Origin: Rhodospirillales bacterium URHD0017
Lineage (GTDB): Bacteria; Pseudomonadota; Alphaproteobacteria; Reyranellales; Reyranellaceae
Assembly: GCA_900110395.1 (NCBI GenBank)
Contig: FODP01000008.1
Location: 248,001-312,000, forward strand
Reading direction: 5' to 3'
Length of the DNA: 64,000 nucleotides
The translations under genes were made by a program, and so were the position numbers. The notes below the pieces were generated by a model. It made no database searches and was not told the origin of the DNA. It worked only from the letters and a program-made list of their open reading frames with translations. Below are positions 16,118 through 24,670 of this stretch, one piece after another. Each line of letters starts with the position of its first letter. Within the stretch, counting starts at the first letter, position 1.

Positions 16118-17159
16118 GATTCGCCATCCTGAGATGTTGGTGGGCGTAGGCGTACCAGGGCCGCCAGGCCGGTGGGGCATTGTCCTGCACGACGGCCATC
16201 GTCTCGCGCTCCCAGTCGCCCGGCGCGCGCAGGCCGGGGCGCTTCCTGATCAGTGGCGCCAGCTTGGGGTCGCGCGCCAGATGGCTGTCGATGGTGGCGA
16301 TGTCGGCGCCGAGATCGAATACCCGCCGCACGCGCGCGACGATCGAGGGCAGGGCTTTCACGCAGGGAAAGTGGATGGTGACCATCACCGAATTGCGCGC
16401 GGGCAGATGGGCGACCGCAACGCGCCCCTGCTTGCCATCGAGATCGATGCGGCGATGCCAGGTGTTGTTGTCGATCGATTCCACTCCCGGCGCGGCGCGC
16501 GACGACAGGGCTGCCAGCATGCCCGGCCAGTCGTACGGCGGGCGGTAGGCCAGCCTCAGCGTTACACCCTCGCGGGCTGAATTGTCGGCGCCGGTCTTGC
16601 GCCGCAGTGCACTGGGCGGACGGCCGAACAAATCGCGGAACGTCTCGTTGAAACGCCGCACGCTGCCGAAGCCCGAGGCCAGCGCCACTTCCGCCATCGG
16701 CAGGTGCGTATCGTGCAGGAGCTGCTTGGCGAACAGCACGCGTCGCGTCTGGGCGACGGCGATGGGCGAGGCGCCGAGATGGCGCTGGAACAGGCGGCGC
16801 AGCTGCCGTCCGCCGACGCCCAGCCGCTCGGCCAGCGTCTCGACGTCGCTGTCCTCGCCGTCGAGCGCGCCATCGGCGATCAGCGCCAGCGCGCGGCTCA
16901 CCGTGTTGGCGGTGCCGCGCCAGAAGGCGAGGTCGGGCGCGATCTCCGGTCGGCAACGCAGGCAGGGGCGGAAGCCCGCCTCCTGCGCGGCGGCAGCCGA
17001 AGCGAAGAAGCGGCAGTTCTCGAACTTCGGGGGACGCGCCGGGCAGATCGGCCGGCAGTAGATGCCGGTCGAGGTCACGCCCACGAAGACGCGGCCATCG
17101 AAGCGGGCGTCGTGGCTCTGGAAAGCGCGGTAGTAGGTTCGGCGATCATGCAGTTCCAT
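16110..17159 (-). CDS. Ada/AlkA-type regulator lacking the HhH glycosylase core
   Basis: A 349-aa protein. The N-terminal Ada zinc domain has Cys35, Cys39, Cys66 and Cys69 (GIYCRPICP, PCLRCR), with Cys35 the expected methylphosphotriester acceptor. An AraC-type helix-turn-helix pair (about 88-185) is followed by an AlkA N-terminal domain (about 198-312). Homologues then continue with a helix-hairpin-helix GPD glycosylase domain of over 100 residues. Here RPGLRAPGDWE (to 317) passes directly into PPAWRPWYAYAHQHL, which resembles the extreme C-terminus of AlkA. The catalytic core is therefore missing in frame. DNA binding and activation may remain, base excision should not. It overlaps ogt. Confidence 0.85.
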   Translation of the reverse strand: MELHDRRTYYRAFQSHDARFDGRVFVGVTSTGIYCRPICPARPPKFENCRFFASAAAAQEAGFRPCLRCRPEIAPDLAFWRGTANTVSRALALIADGALDGEDSDVETLAERLGVGGRQLRRLFQRHLGASPIAVAQTRRVLFAKQLLHDTHLPMAEVALASGFGSVRRFNETFRDLFGRPPSALRRKTGADNSAREGVTLRLAYRPPYDWPGMLAALSSRAAPGVESIDNNTWHRRIDLDGKQGRVAVAHLPARNSVMVTIHFPCVKALPSIVARVRRVFDLGADIATIDSHLARDPKLAPLIRKRPGLRAPGDWERETMAVVQDNAPPAWRPWYAYAHQHLRMANHG

Positions 17160-17222
17160 GCCGCGAATCTAGTACGTGCAAGCGGCCGTCGCTCGCGATT
17201 TTCGGACCTCTATGTCGGAGCC

Positions 17223-17248
17223 CATACCTCACGCCCAGATGAGGTATG
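17223..17248. promoter_or_regulatory. Perfect inverted repeat between ada-like and MFS genes
   Basis: CATACCTC, a 10-base spacer, then GAGGTATG: a perfect 8-bp inverted repeat in the 114-base divergent intergenic region. The size, symmetry and spacing fit a dimeric repressor operator. It lies 26 bases before the MFS start codon and 64 bases before the ada-like gene, so it could control either. Confidence 0.45.
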
Positions 17249-17273
17249 AGCGCTGGTCGTTTGACCCTACGGC

Positions 17274-18698
17274 ATGAACATGGTCATTCGATCTCAAATG
17301 TCGGAGGAAACGGTCGAGACCGGCTGGAGCGCCTTGCTGCGTCCGGCCTGGCTGCCTGCGGTGGCGGTTCTTGTGGGCGGCGTGCTGCTGCATTCCATGA
17401 ACGTGCTGATGCTGGCCACGGTCTTGCCGAGCGTGGTCGACAATCTCGGCGGCGCCACGCTGATGAGCTGGACGTCCAGCGCCTTCCTCGCCTCGTCGAT
17501 CGTGGCGGCGACCTGCACTGGCTACCTGACCTCGATCCTGGGTGCGCGCACGGTGTTCTGCACCGGTGCGGCGATCTTCGGCCTGGGCGCGCTCACCTGT
17601 GCGCTGGCGCCGACGATGGGCCAGGTCGTCGCCGGCCGTTTCGTGCAGGGCTTCGGTGGTGGCCTGCTGACGGCGATGGCCTATGTGCTGGTCCGCGCCA
17701 CCTTTCCCGAGAACCTGTGGGCGAGGGGCTTCGCCCTGCTGTCGGGCGCCTGGAGCATGTCGATCCTGGTCGGCCCTCTGGTCGGCGGCCTGTTCGCCCG
17801 CTACGGCGACTGGCGCGGCGCTTTCTTCGCCGTGACGGCGATGGCCGTCATCCTGGTCGTGGTGGCGCTGCGCGCGCTGCCGCTCAGCGCCACGAGCGGC
17901 GCCAGCGCGCGCGTGCCGGGCCTGCGGGTGCTGCTGATCTGCGTCGCGATCGCTGCCATGTCGCTGATGGCCATCGCGCCCGGCGTGCCGGCCAAGGTCC
18001 TGCTGCTCGCTGGCGCCATCGCGGCCCTGATGGTGACGTTGAGGATCGATCGCCGCGCGCCCCAGCCGTTGTTGCCGACCGACGCCTTTTCGTTCGGCAG
18101 CCTGACGGGTGTCGGCTTGTGGCTGTGCCTGCTCGTCGCGATTGCCTACAGCCCCTTGCAGATCTTCGTGGCGATCTTCCTGCAATCGCTGCACGGGCTC
18201 GATCCGCTGGAGGCGGGCTACATGGTGGCGGGGGCCTCGTTCGGCTGGACGGGGATGTCGCTCATCGTCGCCGGCACGCCGGACGACCGCAGTGACCGGT
18301 TGCTGATTGCCGGGCCGCTCATGATGGCCGTGGGCCTGCTCGGTGTTGCCCTGCTGATGCCGCTGAAGCCGGCGCCGGTCGTCTTTCCGGCGATCGCGCT
18401 GGTCGGCGCCGGTATCGGCTCGTGCTGGGCCTTCGTTGCCCAGAGGGTCATGGGCGGCGCGCGCGCGGGTGAGGAGAATCTCGCGGCCTCATCGCTCGCC
18501 ACCGTGCAGCAGACCGGCTTCGCGCTGGGCGCCGCGCTCGCCGGCCTTGCCGCCAATGCCGCCGGCCTGTCGGCCGGATTGACCCGCACCGATGTTGCTG
18601 AAGCAGCGTTCTGGGTGCCGATGAGCTTCGTGCTGGCCGCGCTTGCCGCGATTGTCGCGGGCTTCCGCCTGATGCAGCTGCGCCGCCGGGTCTCTTAG
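17274..18698 (+). CDS. MFS transporter
   Basis: A 474-aa polytopic membrane protein of the major facilitator superfamily, probably 14 transmembrane segments of the DHA2 drug:proton antiporter type. The family motif region SSIVAATCTGYLTSILGART between TM2 and TM3 and GRFVQGFGGGLLTAMAYVL are visible. It is likely an efflux pump; the substrate is unknown. The start is uncertain: ATG at 17274, 17280 and 17298 are all possible and none has a strong ribosome-binding site. It is divergent from the ada-like gene, with an operator-like inverted repeat between them. Confidence 0.9.
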   Translation: MNMVIRSQMSEETVETGWSALLRPAWLPAVAVLVGGVLLHSMNVLMLATVLPSVVDNLGGATLMSWTSSAFLASSIVAATCTGYLTSILGARTVFCTGAAIFGLGALTCALAPTMGQVVAGRFVQGFGGGLLTAMAYVLVRATFPENLWARGFALLSGAWSMSILVGPLVGGLFARYGDWRGAFFAVTAMAVILVVVALRALPLSATSGASARVPGLRVLLICVAIAAMSLMAIAPGVPAKVLLLAGAIAALMVTLRIDRRAPQPLLPTDAFSFGSLTGVGLWLCLLVAIAYSPLQIFVAIFLQSLHGLDPLEAGYMVAGASFGWTGMSLIVAGTPDDRSDRLLIAGPLMMAVGLLGVALLMPLKPAPVVFPAIALVGAGIGSCWAFVAQRVMGGARAGEENLAASSLATVQQTGFALGAALAGLAANAAGLSAGLTRTDVAEAAFWVPMSFVLAALAAIVAGFRLMQLRRRVS

Positions 18699-18714
18699 GA
18701 GCGCGGACCTCCTA

Positions 18715-18734
18715 GGTCGCGGTAAACCGCGACC
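18715..18734. terminator. Hairpin between convergent MFS and amidotransferase genes
   Basis: GGTCGCGG, loop TAAA, CCGCGACC: a perfect 8-bp stem 17 bases after the MFS stop codon and 21 bases beyond the end of the opposite gene. No T-tract follows, so termination strength is uncertain. Confidence 0.5.
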
Positions 18735-18754
18735 CTGTCCACTCCCAGCAAAGG

Positions 18755-19534
18755 CTAAGCCGCCTTTGTGTGCTCCACGAGCGCCTTGCCGAAGGCCTGG
18801 AACAGAGCGCGGTTGATGGGATTGCTCTGTGGATCGTATTCGGCGTGCCACTGGACGCCGAGCGCAAAGGAGGGCGCGTCGGCGATGCGGATCGCCTCGA
18901 TCGTGCCGTCCTCCGCCACGCCTTCGACGAAGACCCGCTCGCCCGGCTCGAGGATGCCCTGGCCGTGCAGCGAGTTCACGCGGATCGATTCGCGGCCGAG
19001 CAGCTTGGTGAAGAAGCCATCGGCGGCCAGCCGCACCTCGTGGCGATCAGCGAACACCACCTCCGGATCGGGATGGACATCGCCGTTGGCCAGGCGCGGC
19101 ATGCGGTGGTTCATGCGTCCGGGAATGTCGCGGATCTCGGGATGAAGCGTGCCGCCGAAGGCCACGTTCATCTCCTGCAGGCCACGGCAGATTCCGAACA
19201 GCGGCACGCCGCGTTCGACGCAGGCCTTGATCAGCGACAGCGCCATGGCGTCGCGAAGCTGGTCGTAGGGCTCGTGCCGGGGATCGGGCTCGACGCCGAA
19301 GCAGGTCGGATGGACGTTGGCGCGGGCGCCCGTCAGCAGGATGCCGTCGACGGCACCCAGGAGGGCGTCGACATCGGTGATGTCCGGTGTGCCGGCAAAC
19401 ATCAGGGGGAGCGCGCCGGCAACCTCGGCGATCGCGCGCATGTTGCGCTGTCCCACGAGCTGCACATTGTGCCGGTCGTTCACGACTTGGGCGTTGCCGA
19501 TAACGCCGACCACCGGTTTCGCCTTGCCAGCCAT
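18755..19534 (-). CDS. Gamma-glutamyl-gamma-aminobutyrate hydrolase family protein (peptidase C26)
   Basis: A 259-aa class-I glutamine-amidotransferase-like hydrolase. The nucleophile Cys116 lies in PLFGICRGLQEMN, and His230 with Glu232 in VQWHAEYDP completes the triad. The oxyanion segment DGILLTGARANVHPTCF is characteristic of the PuuD-like C26 family. Members cleave gamma-glutamyl amides such as gamma-glutamyl-GABA in putrescine degradation. No other Puu genes are nearby, so the substrate here is open. It lies 108 bases downstream of the nucleoside hydrolase gene on the same strand. Confidence 0.92.
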   Translation of the reverse strand: MAGKAKPVVGVIGNAQVVNDRHNVQLVGQRNMRAIAEVAGALPLMFAGTPDITDVDALLGAVDGILLTGARANVHPTCFGVEPDPRHEPYDQLRDAMALSLIKACVERGVPLFGICRGLQEMNVAFGGTLHPEIRDIPGRMNHRMPRLANGDVHPDPEVVFADRHEVRLAADGFFTKLLGRESIRVNSLHGQGILEPGERVFVEGVAEDGTIEAIRIADAPSFALGVQWHAEYDPQSNPINRALFQAFGKALVEHTKAA

Positions 19535-19642
19535 TCCCTCTCGCCGTTGGAAGCTCTTACGGTACGAGAACTAAGCGCATTTCGTGCCAAGGGAAAAGAA
19601 AATCGCCTGCACGGCAGCCATAGGAAAAATTATCCCATGGCC

Positions 19643-20593
19643 CTATTTCGGTGGCGACCAGGCCAGGGAGGCCGCAACCAGGGCGGCCAGACGGTCCAGC
19701 CGGGCCTCCTCGACAACGGTGACCGCAGGCGTGCCGAGCCGCCCGGACGGGTCGATGACCGTCATGCCCCGGGTGAGGCCGGGCGCCAGCGCCACGCCCA
19801 CGGACGCCCGCAACGCCTTGGTGACGATGGCGGGCTCGACCACGACCGCCGCCGCCAGGGGATCGATCAGGAACAGCCGATCGCCCTTGCCCTCGCGCAC
19901 GTGGCGGCTGCGGTCGTGCTCCATCAGGCCGCGGACGAAGGCCTTGTAGTCGCTCTCTGGCGCCGCCTGGAACATGCGATCGATGTCGTCGCCCTCCAGG
20001 AAATGGCCGACGCAGGGCTCCCAGGGAACCACGGTGGTGTCGAGTCCGGCGCCGAGCACGATGGCGGCCGCTTCGGGATCGCAGAAGATGTTGAACTCGG
20101 CAGCGGGGGTGACGTTGCCGCGGCCGTGAAGCGTGCCGCCCATGACGGTGAGTTGCCCGATGCCCTTGGCGATGCCGGGTGTGCGCCGCAGTGCCAGCGC
20201 CAGGTTGGTGAGCGGCCCGATCATCAGGAGATCGACGGGATCGGCCGCCGCGGCCGCGGCCGTCAGCGTGGCGGTGAGGAACTGCACGGCGTCGGAGCCG
20301 GCAAGGTCGCGGGTCTTGGCCGGACGACGCGCGCCGCCCAGCCCGTCCTCGCCATGGACGTGACGGGCATCGATCCGGGTCTCGACCAGCGGCTGGGCCG
20401 CGCCGGCGTGCACCTCGATGTGCGCGCCGGCGGTGGCGAGAATGGCCAGCACGTTGTCCGTCGCCGCCTCGAGGCTGACATTGCCGTACACCGTCGTGAT
20501 GGCGTCCGGCGCGCGGCCGGCAGCGATCAGCAGCAGCAGCGCCTGGGCGTCGTCGACGCCGCCGTCGGTATCGAGGATCAGTCGGTTTGCCAT
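19643..20593 (-). CDS. Nucleoside hydrolase (IUNH family)
   Basis: A 316-aa N-ribohydrolase that splits nucleosides into base and ribose. The calcium-binding signature DTDGGVDDAQALL lies directly after MANRLIL, and FNIFCDPEAA and AHRHYGLDx-equivalent segments further on match the family. MANRLIL was taken as the start because homologues begin at this strand. An alternative ATG pair at 20632 would add 13 residues, and neither choice has a strong ribosome-binding site. It is divergent from the NTF2-like gene. The specific nucleoside is not predictable. Confidence 0.9.
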   Translation of the reverse strand: MANRLILDTDGGVDDAQALLLLIAAGRAPDAITTVYGNVSLEAATDNVLAILATAGAHIEVHAGAAQPLVETRIDARHVHGEDGLGGARRPAKTRDLAGSDAVQFLTATLTAAAAAADPVDLLMIGPLTNLALALRRTPGIAKGIGQLTVMGGTLHGRGNVTPAAEFNIFCDPEAAAIVLGAGLDTTVVPWEPCVGHFLEGDDIDRMFQAAPESDYKAFVRGLMEHDRSRHVREGKGDRLFLIDPLAAAVVVEPAIVTKALRASVGVALAPGLTRGMTVIDPSGRLGTPAVTVVEEARLDRLAALVAASLAWSPPK

Positions 20594-20670
20594 GGGTACG
20601 TAGGGTCCGAACTCCGCCAGACGACGCATCATCGTCCAACTAGGTCTCGCTCATCCAGAAGGAGAAAGCG

Positions 20671-21078
20671 ATGACCGATGTGGATGTTCAGGATTTCGTC
20701 AGCCGTTTTGCGGCAGCGTGGGCGGCGCGAGACCCCGAGGCCTTCCTGGCGCTGTGGCATCCCGACGGGGTCCTTCGCTCGCCGCTGTACGACCGGCCGG
20801 TCGCGGGCAAGGAGGTGGGACGCCTGACCGAGCTGGTCCGGCAGACCGCGCCGGATCACGTCTGGCAACTGCTCGACTGGACGGCACGGGGCGACGTGGT
20901 GGTCGTCGAATGGCAGGCGACCCGCACCGCCGGCGGCCAGCGGATCGACTGGCGCGGCGTCGACAAGTTCCGCCTGCGCGACGGTCGGATCGTCGAGGAG
21001 ACCGTCTACATGGACACCGCGGCGCTGCGGGCGGCGCGCGGCACCGTGTGGCCCGAGCCGCTTATTCGGCTGAGCTGA
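20671..21078 (+). CDS. NTF2-like / SnoaL-like protein
   Basis: A 135-aa single-domain protein of the NTF2-like cone fold. The N-terminal helix FVSRFAAAWAARDPEAFLALWHPDG and later DKFRLRDGRIVEETVYMD are standard markers. Such proteins are isomerases, hydratases or accessory binding proteins, and the sequence does not say which. The start has a good GAAGGAGAAAGCG ribosome-binding site. It stands alone between a divergent nucleoside hydrolase and a co-directional VOC gene 61 bases downstream. Confidence 0.85.
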   Translation: MTDVDVQDFVSRFAAAWAARDPEAFLALWHPDGVLRSPLYDRPVAGKEVGRLTELVRQTAPDHVWQLLDWTARGDVVVVEWQATRTAGGQRIDWRGVDKFRLRDGRIVEETVYMDTAALRAARGTVWPEPLIRLS

Positions 21079-21139
21079 AACTCAGCTCATGTGCAATGCG
21101 AAGGCGTGCGGCGGCGGGGCAGGGGTGTATGCTGACAGA

Positions 21140-21607
21140 ATGATCAAGCTGCAGCGCCTGGGTCACGTGCTCATCTCGGTGCGTGATCTCGAAAAGTCGA
21201 AGGACTTCTATACCCGCCTGCTCGGCTTCAAGGTCCTCGAGCAGGACCCCGAGCATGGTGGCCTGTTCCTGTCGATTGGCGGGCTCGGCAACACCTTCGA
21301 CCTCTTCCAGTGCACCAACCCCGAGGCGGTGGCGACGTCCGACGAGGATCTCGCCGGCCGCAACGGCCTCGGCGTCAGGCACATCGCCTTTGCCGTCGAA
21401 ACCGAAGGCGACCTCAGGGATGCATACTTTGCGCTGCAGTCGGAGGGCGTGCCGATCCTCCGCGCGATCGATCATGTCAGCCAGAAGAGCATCTACTTCC
21501 ACGATCCCGACAAGAACCTGCTCGAGATCGTCTGGGAGCGGCCCAATGCGCTGGAGATATTCGCCCGCGGCCGCGGTGACGAGGACAAGCCGCTGACGTT
21601 CTCCTAA
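21140..21607 (+). CDS. VOC family protein (glyoxalase-like)
   Basis: A 155-aa single-domain VOC protein. LQRLGHVLISVRDLEKSKDFYTRLLGF is the typical first beta-alpha unit with a histidine ligand; GVRHIAFAVETEGD supplies the second histidine and PDKNLLEIVWERP the glutamate. All metal ligands are thus present. The start at MIKLQRL was chosen over a GTG/ATG 51 bases upstream that lacks family sequence. Activity is unassigned. A nested hairpin lies immediately after its stop codon. Confidence 0.9.
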   Translation: MIKLQRLGHVLISVRDLEKSKDFYTRLLGFKVLEQDPEHGGLFLSIGGLGNTFDLFQCTNPEAVATSDEDLAGRNGLGVRHIAFAVETEGDLRDAYFALQSEGVPILRAIDHVSQKSIYFHDPDKNLLEIVWERPNALEIFARGRGDEDKPLTFS

Positions 21608-21610
21608 GTC

Positions 21611-21656
21611 GCCGCGCTCGCTTCGACCGCTGCCGAAGCAACGGCTGGAGCGCGGC
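21611..21656 (+). terminator. Nested hairpin after the VOC gene
   Basis: An outer 9-bp perfect stem (GCCGCGCTC / GAGCGCGGC) encloses an inner 6-bp stem (GCTTCG / CGAAGC) right after the VOC stop codon. It probably marks the transcript end, though no T-run follows. Confidence 0.5.
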
Positions 21657-21694
21657 GCCTATGGTCGCGCCATCGTCAATCGATGGAGCAAATC

Positions 21695-22006
21695 ATGGCT
21701 GATCTTCACACATTCAAGGATGGTCTTGTCGTCACCGCCTTCTGGGAGGCCAAGCCCGACGAGGTCGACGCGGTGCAGGCGATCGTCCGCCAGTTCCTGC
21801 CGCAGGCGCAGCGCGAGGCGGGCGTGAAGGCGTTCCAGATCCACCAGTCGACCAGCGAGCCGCACAAGTTCTTCTTCTACGAGGTCTTCAAGGACGAGGC
21901 GGCCTTCGCCGACCATCAGCAGACCGATCACTTCAAGACGCTGATCGTGGGACAGGCGGTGCCGAAGCTCGCCAAGCGCGAGCGCACGCAACACCGGTTT
22001 GTCTAG
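21695..22006 (+). CDS. Antibiotic biosynthesis monooxygenase (ABM) family protein
   Basis: A 103-aa protein of the ABM/quinol-monooxygenase dimeric alpha-beta barrel family. The segments DEVDAVQAIVRQFLPQAQRE, FQIHQSTSEPHKFFFYEVF and DEAAFADHQQTDHFKTL are family hallmarks (the F-Y-E strand followed by an H-x-x-T/S-x-H-F motif). The ATG at 21695 has GGAG 6 bases upstream and was preferred over one at 21683. Substrate unknown. It ends against a palindromic repeat. Confidence 0.88.
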   Translation: MADLHTFKDGLVVTAFWEAKPDEVDAVQAIVRQFLPQAQREAGVKAFQIHQSTSEPHKFFFYEVFKDEAAFADHQQTDHFKTLIVGQAVPKLAKRERTQHRFV

Positions 22007-22009
22007 CTG

Positions 22010-22077
22010 TCATCCCGAGGGCGGAGCCCGAGGGACCTTTGCTGATCCGTAAAGGTCCCTCGCTACGCTCGGGATGA
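22010..22077. repeat. Palindromic intergenic repeat (TCATCCCGAG type)
   Basis: A 68-base imperfect palindrome. Outer arms TCATCCCGAG / CTCGGGATGA and inner arms AGGGACCTTT / AAAGGTCCCT surround a 10-base loop. It fills the gap between two convergent genes and extends 15 bases into the molybdopterin gene, where it encodes its last four residues and stop codon. It resembles REP-type elements known in alphaproteobacteria and may also terminate both transcripts. Confidence 0.75.
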
Positions 22078-24114
22078 CTTCCCCTGCCACGGCCCGACGT
22101 CGAGCCAGGTGCTCTGGTACGTGGCGCCTTCGCCCATGTCGGTGTAGCGGTCGGAGCAGAGCATGTTGATGGTGCCCGACACGGCCTCGCTGGCCGGCCG
22201 CTGTCCGGGCACCAGCACGACGCCGGGCTGGATGTCGTCGTTGACCTGCAGCATCAGTCCGATCTCGCCGCGGCCGTTGAACAGGCGCACCTCGTCGCCC
22301 TGCTTGAGGCCGCGCTTGGCCGCGTCCTCGGGATGCAGCACGCAGAACGGCTTGCCCTCGCGCTGGCGCAGGAAACCCACGCCCGAGAACGCCGTGTGGG
22401 CCTGGAAGTAGCCGGGCGCCGTCAGCAGGCGCAGCGGCCACTTGGCGGCTTCGGCCATTTCGACCGGATCCTCGTTCCAGTCGGGCAGGGCCGAGATGCC
22501 CTGCTTTGCGAGCTGCTCGGAATAGAATTCGAGCTTGCCGGACGGCGTCTTGAACTGCTGGCCGTTGAAGGCATGGGCGATGTGGATGGGCTCGCCGGCG
22601 AACAGCTTGGCCGGATCGGCGGCGGCGGCAGGGCCGGTCGCGCCCTTGAACAGCTCCTTGGCGGCATCCTGAGGAGCGAGGTTGAAGATCGCGTCGGTCA
22701 ACCCCATGCGTCTGGCGAGCGCCTGCGCCACGTCGAAGTTCGATCGCGCCTCACCTTGTGGCTTGGCTGCCTGCCGGCCCCACTGCATCCAGTAGGCACC
22801 GTAGGCGCGATAGAGATCGTCGGTCTCGAGGTAGCTCGCGGCCGGCAGCACGATGTCGGCGTACTTCGCGGTGTCGGTCATGAAGGGATCGTGCACCACG
22901 GTGAACAGGTCCTCGCGCAGAAGGCCCTTCTGCACCTTGTGGACCTCGGGGCAGGTCACCGCCGGATTGTTGGCCGACACGTAGAGGGCGAGGATCGGCG
23001 GGTCCTTCATGTTCAAAAGGTCTTCGCCCAGGCGCAGGTGATTGACGTTGCGCGTCGCCGCCGGTCCTGAGGGCTTGCGCACGGCGGCGTAGTTGAGATC
23101 GCAGGACGCTGCCGTCAGCAGCAAGGCGCCGCCGCCTTTCACCGCGTAGTGGCCCGACACGCCGGGCAACAGCGCCACGGTGCGCAGCGCCTGGCCGCCA
23201 TGCGTCAGTCGCGTCATGCCTTCGCCGAGCCTGATCAGCGCGGCCTTGGCCTTGCCGTAGAGAGCCGCGAGCTTCTCGATGTCGGCCACAACGAGGCCGG
23301 TGATCTCGGCGACGCGTTGCGGCGGAAATTTCGGCAGGATCTCGCGCTCGACCTTGTCGAAGCCCAACGTGTGCCTGGCGATGTAGTCGCGGTTGGCGAG
23401 CTTGTCGCGCACCAGGATATGCATGATCCCGAGCGCCAGGGCGGCATCGGTGCCGATGCGGATCGGCAGGTAGAGATCGGCGGACTTGGCGCTGCGCGTG
23501 CGACGCGGATCGATCACCACGATCGGCACGCCGCGCTTCTTCCTCTGCTCCTCGGCGAGCGCCCAGAAATGCACGTTGGTGGCGGCGAGGTCGGCGCCCC
23601 ACGAGATCACCAGGTCGGAATGGACGACATCCTCGGGGTCGGCGCCGCCGACCGGGCCGACCGTCACTTCCCATGCCGTCTCGCAGCACGTGTCGCACAC
23701 CGTGCCGGCCTGCAGGCGCGAGGCGCCCAGCGCATGGAACAGGCCGTTCACCAGGCCGCGATTCATCAGGCCCTGGTGGGCGGAGTAGGCGTAGCCCAGC
23801 AGGGCGAGGGGGCCGCTTTCGGCGATGATCGCCTTCCACTTGGCGGCGATCTCGTCGAGCGCTTCGTCCCAGGTGATCGGCTTGAACTGGCCCGAGCCTT
23901 TGGGGCCGGTGCGCCTGAGCGGCGTCTTGATGCGCTCGGGGGAGTTAACGAGGTCGGCGTCGCGGTTCACTTTTCCGCAGGCGAACCCCGCCGTGTATGG
24001 ATGATCCGGATCGCCCTGCACGCGCACGATCCTGCCGTCCTCGACATGGGCAATGAGCGAGCACATGTCGGGACAATCGTGCGCACAGACAACTCGAACG
24101 GACGACTTCACCAC
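22063..24114 (-). CDS. Molybdopterin oxidoreductase, DMSO-reductase family
   Basis: A 683-aa Mo/W-bis-MGD enzyme with an N-terminal [4Fe-4S] motif CAHDCPDMC and the fourth cysteine 27 residues further in AGFACGK. The C-terminal MoPterin-binding domain (HPEDAAKRGLKQGDEVRLFNGRG) is complete. Paired cysteines in AGTVCDTCCETAW are near the usual active-site ligand region. No twin-arginine leader is present, so it is cytoplasmic. Relatives include formate dehydrogenase and assimilatory nitrate reductase-like proteins. No electron-transfer subunit is adjacent, so the reaction is unassigned. The last codons lie in a palindromic repeat. Confidence 0.92.
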   Translation of the reverse strand: MVKSSVRVVCAHDCPDMCSLIAHVEDGRIVRVQGDPDHPYTAGFACGKVNRDADLVNSPERIKTPLRRTGPKGSGQFKPITWDEALDEIAAKWKAIIAESGPLALLGYAYSAHQGLMNRGLVNGLFHALGASRLQAGTVCDTCCETAWEVTVGPVGGADPEDVVHSDLVISWGADLAATNVHFWALAEEQRKKRGVPIVVIDPRRTRSAKSADLYLPIRIGTDAALALGIMHILVRDKLANRDYIARHTLGFDKVEREILPKFPPQRVAEITGLVVADIEKLAALYGKAKAALIRLGEGMTRLTHGGQALRTVALLPGVSGHYAVKGGGALLLTAASCDLNYAAVRKPSGPAATRNVNHLRLGEDLLNMKDPPILALYVSANNPAVTCPEVHKVQKGLLREDLFTVVHDPFMTDTAKYADIVLPAASYLETDDLYRAYGAYWMQWGRQAAKPQGEARSNFDVAQALARRMGLTDAIFNLAPQDAAKELFKGATGPAAAADPAKLFAGEPIHIAHAFNGQQFKTPSGKLEFYSEQLAKQGISALPDWNEDPVEMAEAAKWPLRLLTAPGYFQAHTAFSGVGFLRQREGKPFCVLHPEDAAKRGLKQGDEVRLFNGRGEIGLMLQVNDDIQPGVVLVPGQRPASEAVSGTINMLCSDRYTDMGEGATYQSTWLDVGPWQGKSSRA

Positions 24115-24171
24115 ACCGTCTCCCCAAGAATGGAAAACGGAGTGTAACAGAGGCCCTGAAGAAGCCTCGCC

Positions 24172-24474
24172 TTACTTCTTCTTGGCAGCGCCCTTAGCTG
24201 GGGTCGCTTCCGGCTTGGCGCCGCCCGACTTCGTGCCGGCGCCAACCCCACCTCCACTGGCGCCGGTCATGCCGAAGCGGTCCTTGAAGCGCTGCACGCG
24301 GCCGCCGCGATCGACGGACTGGCGCACGCCGGTCCACGCCGGGTGGGTCTTGGGATCGATGTCGAGGCGCAGCGTGGCGCCTTCCTTGCCCCAGGTCGAC
24401 TTCGTCTCGAAAGACGTGCCGTCGGTCATCGTCACCGTGATCTTGTGGTAGTCGGGGTGGGTCTTCTCTTTCAT
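24172..24474 (-). CDS. rpmE: 50S ribosomal protein L31
   Basis: A 100-aa ribosomal protein of the large subunit. [20 protein letters not shown] and HPAWTG ... [12 protein letters not shown] are the conserved parts. The four zinc cysteines of zinc-type L31 are absent, so this is the zinc-independent form usual in alphaproteobacteria. A 25-residue Gly/Ala/Lys-rich tail (ending AKGAAKKK) extends past the bacterial core and should be disordered and RNA-binding. The start was set by a GAGAGAG ribosome-binding site; the longer frame reaching 24810 is spurious. It has its own promoter. Confidence 0.96.
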   Translation of the reverse strand: MKEKTHPDYHKITVTMTDGTSFETKSTWGKEGATLRLDIDPKTHPAWTGVRQSVDRGGRVQRFKDRFGMTGASGGGVGAGTKSGGAKPEATPAKGAAKKK

Positions 24475-24532
24475 GAACTCTCTCCAGCGCATGTGGGCCG
24501 ATTGCCGACCGGCCGGCGCGATTAAGGCGGCG

Positions 24533-24561
24533 GGTATACAGGCGGAAAAGGGGGAGGACAA
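24533..24561 (-). promoter_or_regulatory. Sigma-70-like promoter for rpmE
   Basis: On the minus strand TTGTCC is followed by exactly 17 bases and TATACC. Transcription would start around 24526, giving a leader of about 50 bases before the rpmE start codon. Confidence 0.6.
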
Positions 24562-24670
24562 GCCTGCGGAATGGCCATCAAGTCCTCTTCTTCCATGGGA
24601 GAGGCGCCTGAATTCGGATGGAATATCAGTGTTGTCGGCCGTCCAACAGGCCTGTAGACCGGCCGGGCCA

